DNA from: Conchocele bisecta
Lineage: Eukaryota > Mollusca > Bivalvia > Lucinida > Thyasiridae
DNA length: 64,000 bases
Assembly: GCA_029237695.1 (NCBI GenBank)
Contig: CM055265.1
Location: forward strand, 86,649,447 to 86,713,446
Direction of reading: 5' to 3'
How positions within the stretch are numbered: position 1 is the first letter of the stretch; every line of letters starts with the position of its first letter. Made by a program: the position numbers and the translations under genes. The notes beneath the pieces are model-generated. The model worked only from the letters and a program-made list of their open reading frames with translations, was not told where the DNA came from and did not search any database. Shown here in pieces: positions 1-11,742 of this stretch.

Positions 1-1339
1 ATCACTTCCGGTCAACAACAACAACTATTTTTGCGAACTGAACACAAATTCTTAATAAATTTGTTTATTAACATCATTTTCTGGCATATAATTTAAACAA
101 TTTGCATTAAAATATATCAATCAATCATTTAATCTTCATATATTTAGCGAATACCATTCATCCATAAGGTTCCAAGTCGATCTGATACTATTGCTAATAC
201 GTCCTAATGTATTGTAAATTGTGAATGCTAACGAACTTGATTCAATTAAACTCGTGACCTTCACCAACCAATCAGCATTTAGTAAACCAAGTTGTCCGCC
301 GGAAATTCGTCCGGCAAAGAAACTGGCTCACAGGAAGTGACTATATACTTCCGCCGGAAATGACGTATATATGGTGTTCCCAAGTCATACCATTAGAGAA
401 TGTAGATTTACACCGGTGTCGATGTGCGAGGATATGTTGTATTTTGACCAAATTCTCGGCATTTTCTTCTGTAATTCTTGTACGAACACCGAGAAATGGA
501 GGCTCGATTCCTTTATTTTTCAACCTGGCAAGATTTGCTCTCATAAATACAAGGTTAGTGTCTTGTTTTTAATGATGAAATCCAGCAAGCAGTTCGATGC
601 TAGAAAAATGTTGAAAATCTGATCGCACGTGACATTTTAACATTGCAACCCTGCATTCAATTCTTGATTTATGGCTATTACTTCATTATAGGACCGAATT
701 TAAAAAAATAAAAGATGGCTCATTGCTAAATTTTGCTGAAAAATGATTTTATGCCAAAAAATAAGAGTTTTAGGGTGTTTAAATAGGTGTAAAAGTTGGG
801 CAGGTTAACATGAAACAGACAGTAGGGTTATTACGGTACACAAAATTAACTGTCACTGGAGATTGATGGATGACTGAACGGGGTTTAAAGGTACATGCCC
901 ACTCAGTCGGCACAAAATGTTCATCATCAGAGACATTTCCTAGCAAAATAAACATTGATTCACCATTTCCCCATGTAATGATTGGCATTATTATACATGT
1001 TATATCAGAGCTAAATATCCACACTGATATCAGGGGCGATAACTGTGTTTCCTTAAAATGTTAACGGACATTACTAATTATTCTCTGTATTTATATTTTG
1101 ATGTGCAATGATCATACTTTATAATCTGTTTAAAACACTATTTATTTTCAGGCGAGACATTTAATTTGTAGAAATAATTAAAAAATATCATGCCTCATTT
1201 GCATATGAAAAAGGCCCGATACCACCGCGCAAAAATAAATATTACTAAATGATTATATCTGTAAAGCGGGCACTCGTAATTTTCAAAACTGGCGGAATAG
1301 TGACTGCAGGCACGTTACTACATACAAGAGAGTGGCAGA
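1..1339. other. non-coding stretch with one dispersed repeat
   Basis: AT-rich sequence in which I see no convincing exon. About 870-1315 is a dispersed repeat whose partner lies at about 45325-45625: both hold a phrase about adding a short conserved tract near 'atcaggggcgat', followed by the same order of short blocks ending near a 'ggaatag' tract. The short ORFs here lack splice sites and family resemblance. Confidence 0.5.
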
Positions 1340-1467
1340 CTAACCTCCTATATAGTCGTCCATGTCGTCGTCGGCGGGCACGTCGTACATCTCCTCGGCC
1401 ATCTGGTTCTCGATCCACTCCATCCAGCAGTCGAGCTCACTCACCATGCCGCGGTACCGTGGCGTGT
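1340..1467 (-). CDS. last coding exon of an unidentified gene
   Basis: Read on the minus strand, a pyrimidine/TTG-rich tract ends in TAG at 1468-1470 and is followed by an open exon of 42 codons plus 2 bases, ending in TAG at 1340-1342. The peptide begins near TPRYRGMVSELDCWMEWIEN and ends in an acidic tail, DDDMDDYIGG. GC content, especially third codon positions, is far above the flanks, which is why I take it as real. The spacing of a Trp-Ile pair near a final helix faintly recalls the C-terminus of trypsin-like proteases, but the acidic tail is not typical and I do not assign a function. Upstream exons, if any, should lie at higher coordinates; none was recognised before the N gap. Confidence 0.5.
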
Positions 1468-1841
1468 CTACAACAACAACAATCAGCTGAGTACTACCTA
1501 CTGGTTACAACATAGCCTTCGTCCATTTGGTCGATTGTGGTTTAAACCTTTCACGCCCAAGTAATTGGTATGAACTCTTCCATGTCCTTTCAAACTATTC
1601 CATTAATACGAAAATTATTATGAGCATGGCCAAAAATGAGAAAATATCCACAAACAGTGCAGATCATGATGAGACGGCACCTTACGATCCGGAATAGAAT
1701 GGTGCTTAACAGCCCACCAACACAAAAGAGTATCATTTAGGGCCAAGCAATGTAGTTGAAGAGTAAAAACTAGAAATGGACGCTTGTCGACAAGCGCATG
1801 TGTATCCCCCTCCCCAGATACACAAGTAGTTTGAAAAAAGG

Positions 1842-2083
1842 GTGTTCGAGTTATGCTCCGGAGACAAAATCAGTGACGGAAAAACAAAGGGAGATAACTA
1901 AATTAGTGATGCAAGAGTTGTCATTCTTGCGTGACACACCTTTAAAGTCGTGGTCTATGCATGTGTGAAGTTTCATGAAAATATTCCAAAGGGTGTCCGA
2001 GTTATGCTCCGGACACGAAATCAGTGCACGAAACAACAAAGGGAGATAACTAAGAAATTAACGACGCAAGAGTTTGTCATTCT
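1842..2083. repeat. two-unit tandem repeat, period about 150 bases
   Basis: Two diverged units share the blocks GAGTTATGCTCCGGA, AACAAAGGGAGATAACTAA and GCAAGAGTT...GTCATTCTT..CGTG at about 1848-1937 and 1999-2090. The second unit runs into the N gap, so the array may continue. Confidence 0.7.
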
Positions 2084-2090
2084 TACGTGC

Positions 2091-2590
2091 NNNNNNNNNN
2101 NNNNNNNNNNNNNNNNNNNNNNNNNNNNNNNNNNNNNNNNNNNNNNNNNNNNNNNNNNNNNNNNNNNNNNNNNNNNNNNNNNNNNNNNNNNNNNNNNNNN
2201 NNNNNNNNNNNNNNNNNNNNNNNNNNNNNNNNNNNNNNNNNNNNNNNNNNNNNNNNNNNNNNNNNNNNNNNNNNNNNNNNNNNNNNNNNNNNNNNNNNNN
2301 NNNNNNNNNNNNNNNNNNNNNNNNNNNNNNNNNNNNNNNNNNNNNNNNNNNNNNNNNNNNNNNNNNNNNNNNNNNNNNNNNNNNNNNNNNNNNNNNNNNN
2401 NNNNNNNNNNNNNNNNNNNNNNNNNNNNNNNNNNNNNNNNNNNNNNNNNNNNNNNNNNNNNNNNNNNNNNNNNNNNNNNNNNNNNNNNNNNNNNNNNNNN
2501 NNNNNNNNNNNNNNNNNNNNNNNNNNNNNNNNNNNNNNNNNNNNNNNNNNNNNNNNNNNNNNNNNNNNNNNNNNNNNNNNNNNNNNNNNN
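2091..2590. other. assembly gap, exactly 500 N
   Basis: Five hundred N. The second gap in the window (51539-52038) is also exactly 500, so both are probably fixed-size scaffolding placeholders and the true distance is unknown. Open frames running through the Ns are meaningless. Confidence 0.95.
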
Positions 2591-3460
2591 GTTATTGCAG
2601 CGATGTTATTGTTCCAAAGTTGAGATGATGTTTTCACCTAACGTAATATGACAACGTGAATAGTACATAATGGTAGTTTTCCTAGAATCGGTTGCAGCAA
2701 CGTTATTGCGGCAACGTTTCGGTACAAACGTTGTAATTACGTTGTCACATGCAACGTCATATGACAACCTAAATGTTACGTCATAAGAACTTCCACAGAA
2801 TTGGTTGCAGCAACGTTATTGTGGAAACATTTTTGCGACAATGTTGAGATGATGTTTTAACCCAACGTAATATGACAACGTGAATAGTACTTAATGAAAG
2901 TTTTCTTAGCATTGGTTGCAGCAACGTTATTGCAGCAACATTATTTTAACAATGTGGAGATGATGTTGTCACGCAATGCTATATGACAACGTGAACAATA
3001 TGTAACAAGAACTTTCCAAGAATTGTTTGCAGCAACGTTATTTTGACAATGTGGAGACGATGTTGTCACGCAATGCTATGCTATATGAGAACGTGCAAAG
3101 TACGTTATTATAACCTCCGTGGTATTTGTTGCGGCAACGTTATTGCAACAACGTTAATTTGACAACGTGGATATGATGTTGTCACGCAATGCTATACGAC
3201 AACGTGAATAATACGCTATGAGAACTTTCTTAGCATTGGTTTCAGCAACATTATTGCAGCAACGTTATTGTGACAACGTGGAGATGATGTTGTTATGCAT
3301 GGCTATATGGCAACATGAATAATACGTACGGATTTCCTTAGAGTCGGTTGCGCACGATTCCGCAACGTTATTTGACAACGTGGAGATGAGTTTTCAGCCT
3401 TGGTTGCAACGTTAATAGTACGCTAATGAGAGCTTTCGTAGAATTGGTTGCAGCAAACGT
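2591..3460. repeat. tandem array, about 110-base unit rich in CAACGTT
   Basis: About eight units, each opening with a GGTTGCAGCAACGTTATTG-like block (near 2690, 2812, 2914, 3027, 3127, 3236, 3348 and 3443), followed by a GACAACGTGGAGATGATGTTGTC-type block (split here: GACAACGTGG then AGATGATGTT). The unit contains many short inverted GCAACGTT/AACGTTGC steps. Divergence rises toward 3460, where the array dissolves into the next repeat. It adjoins the N gap, so the array probably caused the contig break. Confidence 0.8.
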
Positions 3461-4660
3461 TCCGGACCTTTTGACGGGAACGCCCAATTTTTATGCCTTA
3501 AATCGGAAAACATCCTGCAGTGCTTATTTTTAAGCTCCAAAACGAATTTGTCGTCTAAGCATTGGTACCGAGTTTGGAAAAATCGAACGTTAATAGTACT
3601 GTATGCAGAAAACAGCTTTCGCGTTCAGAATTGGTGCAGGCACGGTCCGGACCTGACGGGAATCGCCCATTTTTATAAAATGCCTTAAATTGCAGAAAAC
3701 AGAAATCTGCAGTGCTTCATTTTTGCTCCAAATCACCTGGAATTTGTCTGCTATCATCCTAAAGCAAAAAAATTATTTACGATCGGTGTGAGATGACGGC
3801 CCTTGGTATCATCCTATGCAAAAAAATTATACCGAGGGTGAGAAAAATTCGACGCGAATCAAAAAAAAATCATCACGAAAAATGTTTCACGAGGTCCGGA
3901 CCTGACGGGAATCGCCCATATTTATAAAATGCCTTAAATTGCAGAAAAGATCCTCAGTGCTCATTTTTGCTCCAATCACCTGAAATTGGTTTTCTATCAT
4001 CTAGGCATTATGCCGAGTGTGAAAAATGGTAATGCCTTAAAATTCGATCTGCATGTCACATGGTCACCAAAAATGACAATCGACCATAAAATGCCTTAAA
4101 TTGCAGATCCTTCAGTGCTCAGCCTAAAGACCGGAATGTATACTGCATTATCCGAGTGAGAAAAATATAAGCCCCGAAAAAAAAAAAAAATTCACGATGT
4201 TTCACAGGTCCGGACCTACGGAATCGCCATTTTTATTTTTTAAAATGCCTTAAAATTGCAGAAAACATCCTGCAGTGCTCTTTTTGTCCAAATCACCTGG
4301 AATTTGTTTTCTATCATCTATTAGCCGAGTGAAAATGAACGCCCCGAAAATTCACGTGTTTCACAGGTCCGGACCTGTCGGGAATGCCATTTTATAAAAG
4401 CCTTAAATTGCAGAAAACAGATCCGCATTGAACATGTCTGCGCTCCAAATGACCTGAAATTGGTTTTTTCTCATCTAGGCATTATGCCGAGTGAGAAAAA
4501 TGAACGCGAAAAAAAAATTCATGATGTTTCACAGGTCCGGACCTGTCGGGAATCGCCCATTTTTATAAAATGCCTTAAATTGCAGAAAACAAATCCTGCA
4601 GTGCACATTTTTGCTCCAAATCACCTGGAATGTGTCTGCTATCATCTAGGCATTATACCG
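3449..4660. repeat. degenerate tandem array with palindromic AGGTCCGGACCT
   Basis: Five or six units of about 160-250 bases, each with the perfect 12-base palindrome AGGTCCGGACCT or a derivative (near 3457, 3640, 3893, 4206, 4366 and 4536), then CGGGAATCGCCCATTTTTAT, AATGCCTTAAATTGCAGAAA and a CACCTGGAAT block. Another unit sits at 7090. Units between 3460 and 4400 differ by many small indels, while 4440-4660 is cleaner. Confidence 0.75.
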
Positions 4661-4681
4661 ATCGAGTGTGAACAAGAAACG

Positions 4682-5215
4682 AGGCAAAGCCACAAAGGCC
4701 AGGTTTTTTCCAAGCATAGACACTTGGATAACATAATTATACCCACTTTTTGTAGATTAGATGGCCGTGGCCTGCATGTCGCGCCTGCGAGGCATGGACA
4801 ATAAAAAAAGAGATATAGTAGATGGAAAAACTTTATCGAAAAAACTTTAACCTGACACGGACGTACGGACGGAAGGACGGACGTATGCCAAAATGCCGAC
4901 GATATCATGCTTTCCGCAAGCGGGTGCGACAATGATGATAAACACCCATGTGAAGTATCAAGGTAATGGGTGAAGCAGTTGCAGAGATATAGTACACGAA
5001 AAAACTTTAACAAAGAAATTCAAAGTAATTTGACCTTGACATTGGGCACAGGGGCCGCACGGTTGGGGGTTAGAATGAAAATATGGATGATGATAAACAC
5101 CCATGTGAAGTTTCAAGGTAATGGGCGAAGCAGTTGCAGAGATATAGTACAACGAAAAAGTTTTAGCCAAAAAACTTTAACCAGACGTACGTTAAAAAGT
5201 TAACTTTGAAAATGG
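4682..5215 (-). mobile_element. CTAG-ended hairpin repeat (family G), reversed, with tandem cores
   Basis: Reverse-complement copy of the element at about 20160-20690: both contain the GGCCnnGGCC hairpin next to CTAG, a CCGT/ACGG run, an ACTATATCTCT...GCAACTGCTTC core and the tail GAAACGAGGCAAAGCC. The core is repeated about twice (near 4975-5010 and 5130-5165). I read it as a non-autonomous Helitron-like element by its 3-prime hairpin plus CTAG. Confidence 0.6.
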
Positions 5216-6990
5216 GTAAGTCAATTACGTAGAAATAATAGGTGCAGGTAAAAAAATGGTCACATGTTGGATAGTTTTATGTGGTAGGCACCCCTTGGTT
5301 ATGAAGCTGTTAAAGTTTGGTGGTCCTAGTGGTACAGTACCAAAGAAATGGACTTAAACACGAAAACTTAACATTGTAAACGCGAAAACTTAACATTGAA
5401 AATGGCTAAGTCGACTGCGCTGAAAAAATGGGTCAAGCTAAAAAAAAAATAACATGTTGGATTGTGATATGTGGTGGGCACCCCTTGATTATGAAGCTGT
5501 GAAAGTTTGGTGGTCCTAGGTGGTACAGTACCAACGAAATGGACTTAAACACGAAAACTTAACATTGTAAACGCGAAAACTTAACATTGAAAATGGCTAA
5601 GTCGACTGCGCGGAAAAAATTGGTGAAGTTAAAAAAAAAGTTAAAAAAAAAATAACATGTTGGATAGTGATATGTGGTGGGCACTTGATTATGAAGCTGT
5701 GAAAGTTTGGTGGTCCTAGGTGGTACAGTACCAAAGAAATGGACTTAAACACGAAAACTTAACATTGTAAACGCGAAAACTTAACATTGAAAATGGCTAA
5801 GTCGACTTCGTGGAAAAAATGGGTCAATTTAAAAAAAAGTAACATGTTGGATAGTGATATGTGGTGGGCACCCTTTGATTATGAAGCTGTGAAAGTTTGG
5901 TGGTCCTAGGTGGTACAGTAACAAAGAAATGGACTCAAACACGAAAACTTAACATTGAAAATGGCTAAGTCGACTACGCGGAAAAAATGGGTCAAGTTAA
6001 AAAAAAAGTAACATGCTGGATAGTGATATGTGGTGGGCACCCTTTGATTATGAAGCTGTGAAAGTTTGGTGGTCCTAGGTGGTACAATAACAAAGAAATG
6101 GACTCAAACACGAAAATTTAACATTGATTGTGGACGCCGCCCGCCGCCAGCCGCCCGTCCGCCCGCCCGCCCGCCCGCCCGGCCGTCCGCCCGCCCGCCC
6201 GGCTTTTGCCAATCCAATAGCCTGGATTTTTTTCCAAAAAACCTGGCAAAAAAGTAACATGTTGGATAGTGATATGTGGTGGGCACCCCTTGATTATGAA
6301 GCTGTGAAAGTTTGGTGGTCCTAGGTGGTACAGTAACAAAGAAAATGGACTCAAACACGAAAACTTAACATTGATTGTGGACGCCGCCCGCCGCCGCCGC
6401 CGCCCGCCCGCCCGCCCGCCGCCCGCCCGGCTTTCGCCAATCAATAGCCTGATTTTTTTTCTCAAAAAACTGGCTAAAATGGTCACATGTTGGATAGTTG
6501 TATGTGGTAGGCACCCCTTGGTTATGAAGCTGTGAAAGTTTGGTGGTCCTAGGTGGTACAGTACCAAAGTCTTACGAAAACTTAACATTGTAAACGCGAA
6601 AACTTAACATTGAAAATTGCTAAGTCGACTACGCGGAAAAAATGGGTCAAGTTAAAAAAAAAAAGTAACATGTTGGATAGTGATATGTGGTGGGCACCCC
6701 TTGATTATGAAGCTGTGAAAGTTTGGTTGTCCTAGGTGGTACAGTACCAAAGAAATGGACTTAAACACGAAAACTTAACATTTTAAACGCGAAAACTTAA
6801 CATTGAAAATGGCTAAGTCGACTACGCGGAAATAATGGGTCAAGTTAAAAAAAAGCTAACATGTTGGATAGTGATATGTGGTGGGCACCCTTTGATTATG
6901 AAGCTGTGAAAGTTTGGTGGTCCTAGGTGGTACAGTACCAAAGAAATGACTTAAACACGAAAACGCCCGCCCGCCCGCCCGCCCGCCCGC
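5216..6990. repeat. tandem array, about 170-250-base unit, with (CCCG)n inserts
   Basis: About nine units, each opening with ACATGTTGGATAGTGATATG (starts near 5262, 5451, 5654, 5841, 6010, 6256, 6484, 6667 and 6858), then GAAGCTGTGAAAGTTTGG, GGTCCTAGGTGGTACAGTA and AATGGCTAAGTCGAC. Units ending near 6200 and 6420, and the array end at 6965, carry GC-rich CCCG/CCGT runs. One or two reverse-complement units occur at 19870-20170. The long Arg/Gly/Pro frames here are products of the GC run. Confidence 0.85.
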
Positions 6991-6999
6991 CCGCTCCAA

Positions 7000-8000
7000 A
7001 ACACCTGGAATTTGTTTTCTATCATCTAGGCATTATGTCGAGTGAGAAAAATGGAACGCCCCGAAATTAAAAAAATCACGATGTTTCATAGGTCCGGAAC
7101 TGAAGGGAATCGCCCATTTTTATAAAATGCCTTAAATTGCAGAAAACAAATCCTGCAATGAATGACAGAATGGCGTCTCGAGAAGTCTGTCAAATGCTTG
7201 ACTGATGCAGCACCGAAATCTACATCTGCAATAATTTATCTGAAAGGGGGCAAAATAGTCCTCTAGTGTTGTAGCAGCCCCAATACAGCACAGACCAGGC
7301 CCTATGCAAAACAAAATCCTGCAAGATATGTTTGCATTTAACAGAATTGTTTTGAACTTATACAACAAATAAAACATGTACCAATGGAGGAGACATGGGG
7401 TGGTGGCGGGTAAGCTTCACATCCACGGTGACGAACTATACACCGTAATGTATTTCGCAACACTGATGCTGGGAGAAGGTAACATTGGCGTGCCCTTCCC
7501 AAAGTCATTGACCTATTAACTAGCCAATAGATTCAATTGACAATTTTTACATATTTATAAATATATGCACGCTCTCCCCTGCTGTCTGCTAAATTAACCC
7601 ACCAGGAACTCCAGTGTATCATGTAATGTTGTCCCATAGTGTATAAACTATAATTAATAATTATCATTTTATACACTCATAATATATGCTGCAATTGTAT
7701 ATTACCTATAATTGCAGGATGATCTCTGTACGCTGTAACTGGACCAACTCCTATATCTGAAACTCAACCTGGCCCCACTTCCAACATGCATATGATACAT
7801 GTGTAACATGCACTAACCACCATAGTACCGGTACTATACGCACATATCACATTCATATACATAAAACATGAATAACATATTTGGCTCCTCTTTGGGGGCT
7901 ACCTGCTATCTGTAGCTGAAGTTCATCCGATCAACATGTGCCAGACATGAATTTTTTCTGAGCCAGAGACAAGATGTGTGCAAATCGACCCGCAGAAAGC
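7000..8000. other. intergenic, with a stray unit of the 3.4 kb array
   Basis: About 7005-7145 is another unit of the array seen at 3449-4660. The block 7156-7262 (GAATGACAGAATGGCG to AAAATAGTCC) recurs at 8411-8491 with an internal deletion, so the two copies bracket 7263-8410. The rest shows no exon that I can support. Confidence 0.55.
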
Positions 8001-8004
8001 TAGT

Positions 8005-8410
8005 GAGTCAGTGACTAGAATGAGGTGAGCCGCCGTAGGACGACTAGAGTAGTTGAGTCATGGGCACACGACTCGAGAAAGAGGTGAGCCGCCGTTAGGT
8101 ACGACTAGAGGGTGAGTTGAGTCATGGGCACACGACTCGCGAAAGAGGTGAGCCGCCGTAGGACGACCCGAATGAGTTAGTCATGAGCACACGACTAGAA
8201 TGAAGTGAGCCGCCGTGTAGCGACTAGAGCGAGGTCAAGGTAAGACCAGAATGGGTTGGGTCGTGCGTACGACCAGAAATATCTGAGTTGAGTTAACAAC
8301 TAGAGCATGACTCACGTGTACTAGAATGTGCAGCTTGCAATAGAATGCGAGTCTAGAGCGAGGTGGGCCGAGTCTACTGACTAGAAATAGGTGAGTCGCT
8401 TCCGGCGAGT
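8005..8410. repeat. degenerate tandem array, about 60-70-base unit
   Basis: Repeating blocks GGTGAGCCGCCGT, ACGACTAGAG and GAGTCATGGGCACACGACTC occur about six times between 8025 and 8405, with heavy indel divergence. It lies just beyond the 3-prime end of the minus-strand retrotransposon. Confidence 0.7.
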
Positions 8411-8623
8411 CGAATGAATGACAGAATGGCGTCTCGAGAAGTCTGGCATCTACATCTGCAATAATTTATCTGAAAGGGGGCAAAATAGTCCAAAACGAAT
8501 TGATATTTCCTTTTACAAAATAGCAGTGAGTGCCCCCAAGAGGATGAATTATGTATAACATTATCCTGACTCTAACACCCCACTTACCAACAATTACCCA
8601 GTACAGCATACCTTATACTGGAG

Positions 8624-9624
8624 TTATTGGCACATTTGTGCTTGAGCGGCTTGTATCGCGCTACGTTTCACCCTGATATATCTGGTGTAGCATGATGAAG
8701 ACCATCGGCCAAGAGTTTGTATCATATGATCTTCCACCCTAGCTGCTGCTGCACTGCTAGCAGCACCAATTCTAAATGAATGACCACTATACACTTTCTC
8801 GTCATAACCGAGTACTTGTTTCACATAACACAAAAACTTTGTTCTAGTAAAGGGTCTGCCCTCCTCATCGACGAACAGTGGTAAATCGAGCTGGGATGAA
8901 TCCAAACCATATCTACGTAGACTCAAATATCTCTCCATCAATGATACTGGACATGACACCCTTGAATTATTCCTGTAAATAGGTATATCCACACCTACCC
9001 TGAATGGATCAGTTTTTGAAGTGGGTAGGGTAAGACAAAACATAGAATGATCCGAGGCGAACGACACATCCTTGCACTTCAAACAAGAATCTGAGTCATT
9101 GCTCAATGATTTAACTGTGAACTCCCCACATCGAAGGAAGCCGAAATACGCCAGTGAACACATACATTGTAGCGTCAAATCCAACGTTGGAGCAAAAACT
9201 TCTGAATGCAACAAATCACATATCTGACTGAGGACTTTGAAGGTGATGGGCATTCTTGTATGTGCAGTATCCCTTGGCTTCGCTTTATACCACGCAGAAT
9301 ACATTGAAGTCTATCCGTACCAGAAATAGGATTATCCATGCCCGCTTGTAGGTAATGAAAACGAATGCCAGCTAAATATAGTGTAATGGTAGCCAGCCGA
9401 AGTTGCAAGGACTTGTGGCAAAAAGTCACAAAATAAATTAGCAAATCCTCGCTTACAGAAGGCAAGTCTGCTTGCCATGTATTCCCACCTGACAATGTAA
9501 GAAACTGCATGAAACACTGCATGCCTCTCTGATAAACAGATCTCGTCGTCGGGGACACCGACGCCGACCACAAATTTGCTACTTCCCTTTCTAATTCAGC
9601 TGGAGTTCGGAAACCGGAACACAC
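8624..9624 (-). pseudogene. tyrosine recombinase of the YR retrotransposon, frameshifted
   Basis: The N-terminal core-binding half (9624 to about 9270) contains SVSPTTRSVYQRG and a DLLIYFVTFCHKSL helix, as in phage-type recombinases. The catalytic half (about 9270-8624) carries the first Arg in FGFLRCGEF, the H-x-x-R box in GHSFRIGAAS, GRW, and the tyrosine in CYTRYIR, so the R-H-R-Y set is present. The halves are in different frames. The switch lies near 9262-9280, between GIKRSQG and TAHTRMPIT, and looks like a single indel. Stop at 8624. Confidence 0.85.
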
Positions 9625-10799
9625 CGCTCTGGTAGCCTGTCTGCCACTGGTGCAAGCCGTCGGAACTGCAACATGTTAAAACGGGATAAGGCATCAGCGA
9701 TAGTGTTCGTTTTACCCGCTATATGCTTTGCAATAATCAGAAACTGCCACTTTGCTGCACACCATATCAATCTACGCACAAATTTCTGAATGAAAGAAAT
9801 TTTTGACCGACCTTTATTAATAATGTGCACAGTAGCTGCATTATCACAATTAACCACTATTCTTCTCTTGGCCCATTTGTCGCCCCACAGCACAGCAGCC
9901 ATGACTATCGGATATAGTTCATAGAGGGCCATAGACGCGACCGCGTCTGATGAAATGAACGAATCTGGGAAACACCCTTGAAACCACTTTCCACAGTAGT
10001 AACCAGCATATGCTCTTGGTGTGGCGTCTGTATAAAACTGCATGTCGTCGGCCAGTGTAAGTTCATCATTCATAAATATCGAAACACCGTTCCAATCTTG
10101 CAGAAATTTCGACCACATACTTATGTCAGATCTGCATTCAGCAGATATTTTAATGTAATGATGTAATTTACTTACCGAAGACGACAATGAAATCATGTAT
10201 GACACAAATGCACGACCCGGATAAATCACCCGGTATGCAAAATTGAGATGTCCCAGAAGACTTAGCAACTCCCTTTTAGTACAAGACTTCTTTGTTGAGA
10301 ACGCTTGAAGCAGAGCAGCAATGCGCTGTATTTTTTCTAACGGCAATCTGGCCTCCATTTTCACGCTGTCTAATATGATACCTAAATACTCAATTACTGT
10401 AACAGGTCCCATAGTTTTTGTAGGTGATAATGGTATGCCTAATCTTGCAAAAACAAACCGCAAAATAGCCATAGTACCATCAGCATCTTCTGTCGGGCCA
10501 TTTATCGTGAGGAAGTCATCCAGCAAATGTAGACAATGTTTCACCCCATAATTGTTTTTCAGAATCCAGCAAATAGCCTGTGACAGCCAGTCAACAATTT
10601 TGGGGCTAGATCGACTGCCAAAAACTAATCTGGTATAGAAATAATACATATCATCCCATTTAATGCCCTGAAAGGGCCACAACTCCTTTAGGACAGGAAA
10701 TCTGTTTAAAAGCATCCCTAATGTCACTTTACAAAATCTACTCCCAATACCTTGCTTTCTTGTAATATATATGGCATAGTCAATTGTAACATATGTCAA
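9591..10799 (-). CDS. reverse transcriptase-RNase H (DIRS type)
   Basis: 402 residues. The RT part has WPFQGIKWDDMYYFYTRLVFG, the SRSSPKI motif and the catalytic box HLLDDFL near residue 90. RNase H follows, with FYTDAT, ALYELYP, NCDNAATV and IADALSR supplying the four acidic residues. The first catalytic aspartate motif (motif A) is missing in this frame: between about 10726 and 10698 the protein reads TLGMLLNRF, while the neighbouring frame reads DIRDAFKQI. A one-base loss followed by a one-base gain explains this. As assembled, the polymerase would be dead while the RNase H looks intact. Confidence 0.85.
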   Translation of the reverse strand: MTYVTIDYAIYITRKQGIGSRFCKVTLGMLLNRFPVLKELWPFQGIKWDDMYYFYTRLVFGSRSSPKIVDWLSQAICWILKNNYGVKHCLHLLDDFLTINGPTEDADGTMAILRFVFARLGIPLSPTKTMGPVTVIEYLGIILDSVKMEARLPLEKIQRIAALLQAFSTKKSCTKRELLSLLGHLNFAYRVIYPGRAFVSYMISLSSSVSKLHHYIKISAECRSDISMWSKFLQDWNGVSIFMNDELTLADDMQFYTDATPRAYAGYYCGKWFQGCFPDSFISSDAVASMALYELYPIVMAAVLWGDKWAKRRIVVNCDNAATVHIINKGRSKISFIQKFVRRLIWCAAKWQFLIIAKHIAGKTNTIADALSRFNMLQFRRLAPVADRLPERCVPVSELQLN

Positions 10800-10816
10800 A
10801 GAGTATTCCTCTTTAT

Positions 10817-11143
10817 CTATAAGGTCGTTAAGACTTTTCCAGAGTACTTTCTCTCAGCTATACCGATTGGACTGATGCGATATTGTGAAAATGGTATGGA
10901 ATGAAACGGGCCGATCACATATCCTTTTTCAAGTTCAGACTGAACCAACTGTGAAGTTATGTCAGGCTGCTTGATTGCCGACAACAAGTTTCTACACTCA
11001 AAAGGTAACTTAGGTAGCTGAGAAATTCCTGTTTCGAAACCGTGCAAAAAGCCATGAAGTAGGTAATTACTAAAGTTATTGTCCGGATGCCGTTTCAACT
11101 CATCAGCCAATTCATGATCATGAATAGGGCTTACTCGAGACAT
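10817..11143 (-). pseudogene. N-terminal part of reverse transcriptase, frameshifted
   Basis: The 108 residues correspond to the segment just before the polymerase core of DIRS-type RTs: a LPFECRNLLSAI region, an EKGYVIGPF motif, then RISPIGIAERKYSGK. The frame then shifts and stops near 10817. The bases just downstream read SLNDLIDKEEYSL in the next frame and lead into the main RT ORF. Compared with the family as I remember it, the stretch between YSGK and LNDLI is too short, so a few tens of bases including an early RT motif seem deleted. Confidence 0.7.
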
Positions 11144-11742
11144 TATCTCAATGTTGGAATTCTCTGTCCCTGGCCTTTCCAGTTTTTCGAGTTTTCACAA
11201 TTACATTTCGAGTGATCCTTGCCTTTGCATAGTAAGCACACATGAATGAACTTGCAATGAGAAACCCGACATCCACGTTGGGCGTTGAAATTGTTGCAAA
11301 TTTCATTCCCATTATGTAACACCCGCATTCGACCAAAGATGTCCCTGTTTGTGTTCCTGCGATATGCCATACTGCCAACATTCGGATTCGCTGTTGTAGC
11401 GACCACCTGATTAGTTACAGAATCATTTGTGCGTATCACTAGCGAAGGAAAAATGTCAGACATATGCAGCGTGCTTCCACACCCTGCACAAGCATTGGCT
11501 TTGTAATTAGAAAATATGGTACAATACAGAGTGTTATTTCTTACAGACCAATCAATCTTAATTCCATTGAATCTGAGATGGGCCGCTGCTTGGACAGAGA
11601 ACATCTTGTGATACTCGTAAAACCCCTTCCCAGAATAGCGAGTTGCCATGTCGATAATATCCCGTTCGTACAAATCTAGCTCCGGCCTTCTACTGGGGTG
11701 TGCCTGACGAGCAACGCAAAATAGGAAACGCTTTTTCGTCAA
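11143..11742 (-). CDS. gag-like ORF of the YR retrotransposon
   Basis: About 199 residues. A basic start (KKRFLF) is followed by a mostly uncharacterised region, then a CCCH-type zinc finger (C-x8-C-x4-C-x3-H, CNNFNAQRGCRVSHC then KFIH) and a second short zinc-knuckle-like motif (CLLCKGKDHSKC) near residues 150-185. These are consistent with a nucleic-acid-binding capsid-like protein of DIRS/Ngaro elements. The frame opens at TTG (11740-11742) with a stop just upstream, so the true start is either an internal ATG or lost. The stop overlaps the next ORF's ATG. Confidence 0.75.
   Translation of the reverse strand: MTKKRFLFCVARQAHPSRRPELDLYERDIIDMATRYSGKGFYEYHKMFSVQAAAHLRFNGIKIDWSVRNNTLYCTIFSNYKANACAGCGSTLHMSDIFPSLVIRTNDSVTNQVVATTANPNVGSMAYRRNTNRDIFGRMRVLHNGNEICNNFNAQRGCRVSHCKFIHVCLLCKGKDHSKCNCENSKNWKGQGQRIPTLR

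Noticed and set aside
1950..2651. ORFs crossing the first N gap
   Set aside because: The open frame is an artefact of Ns. The same applies to the frames at 51454-52389.
6066..6588. ORFs rich in Gly/Arg/Ala in the 5.2-7.0 kb array
   Set aside because: Products of the CCCG runs and repeat units, without splice or family support.
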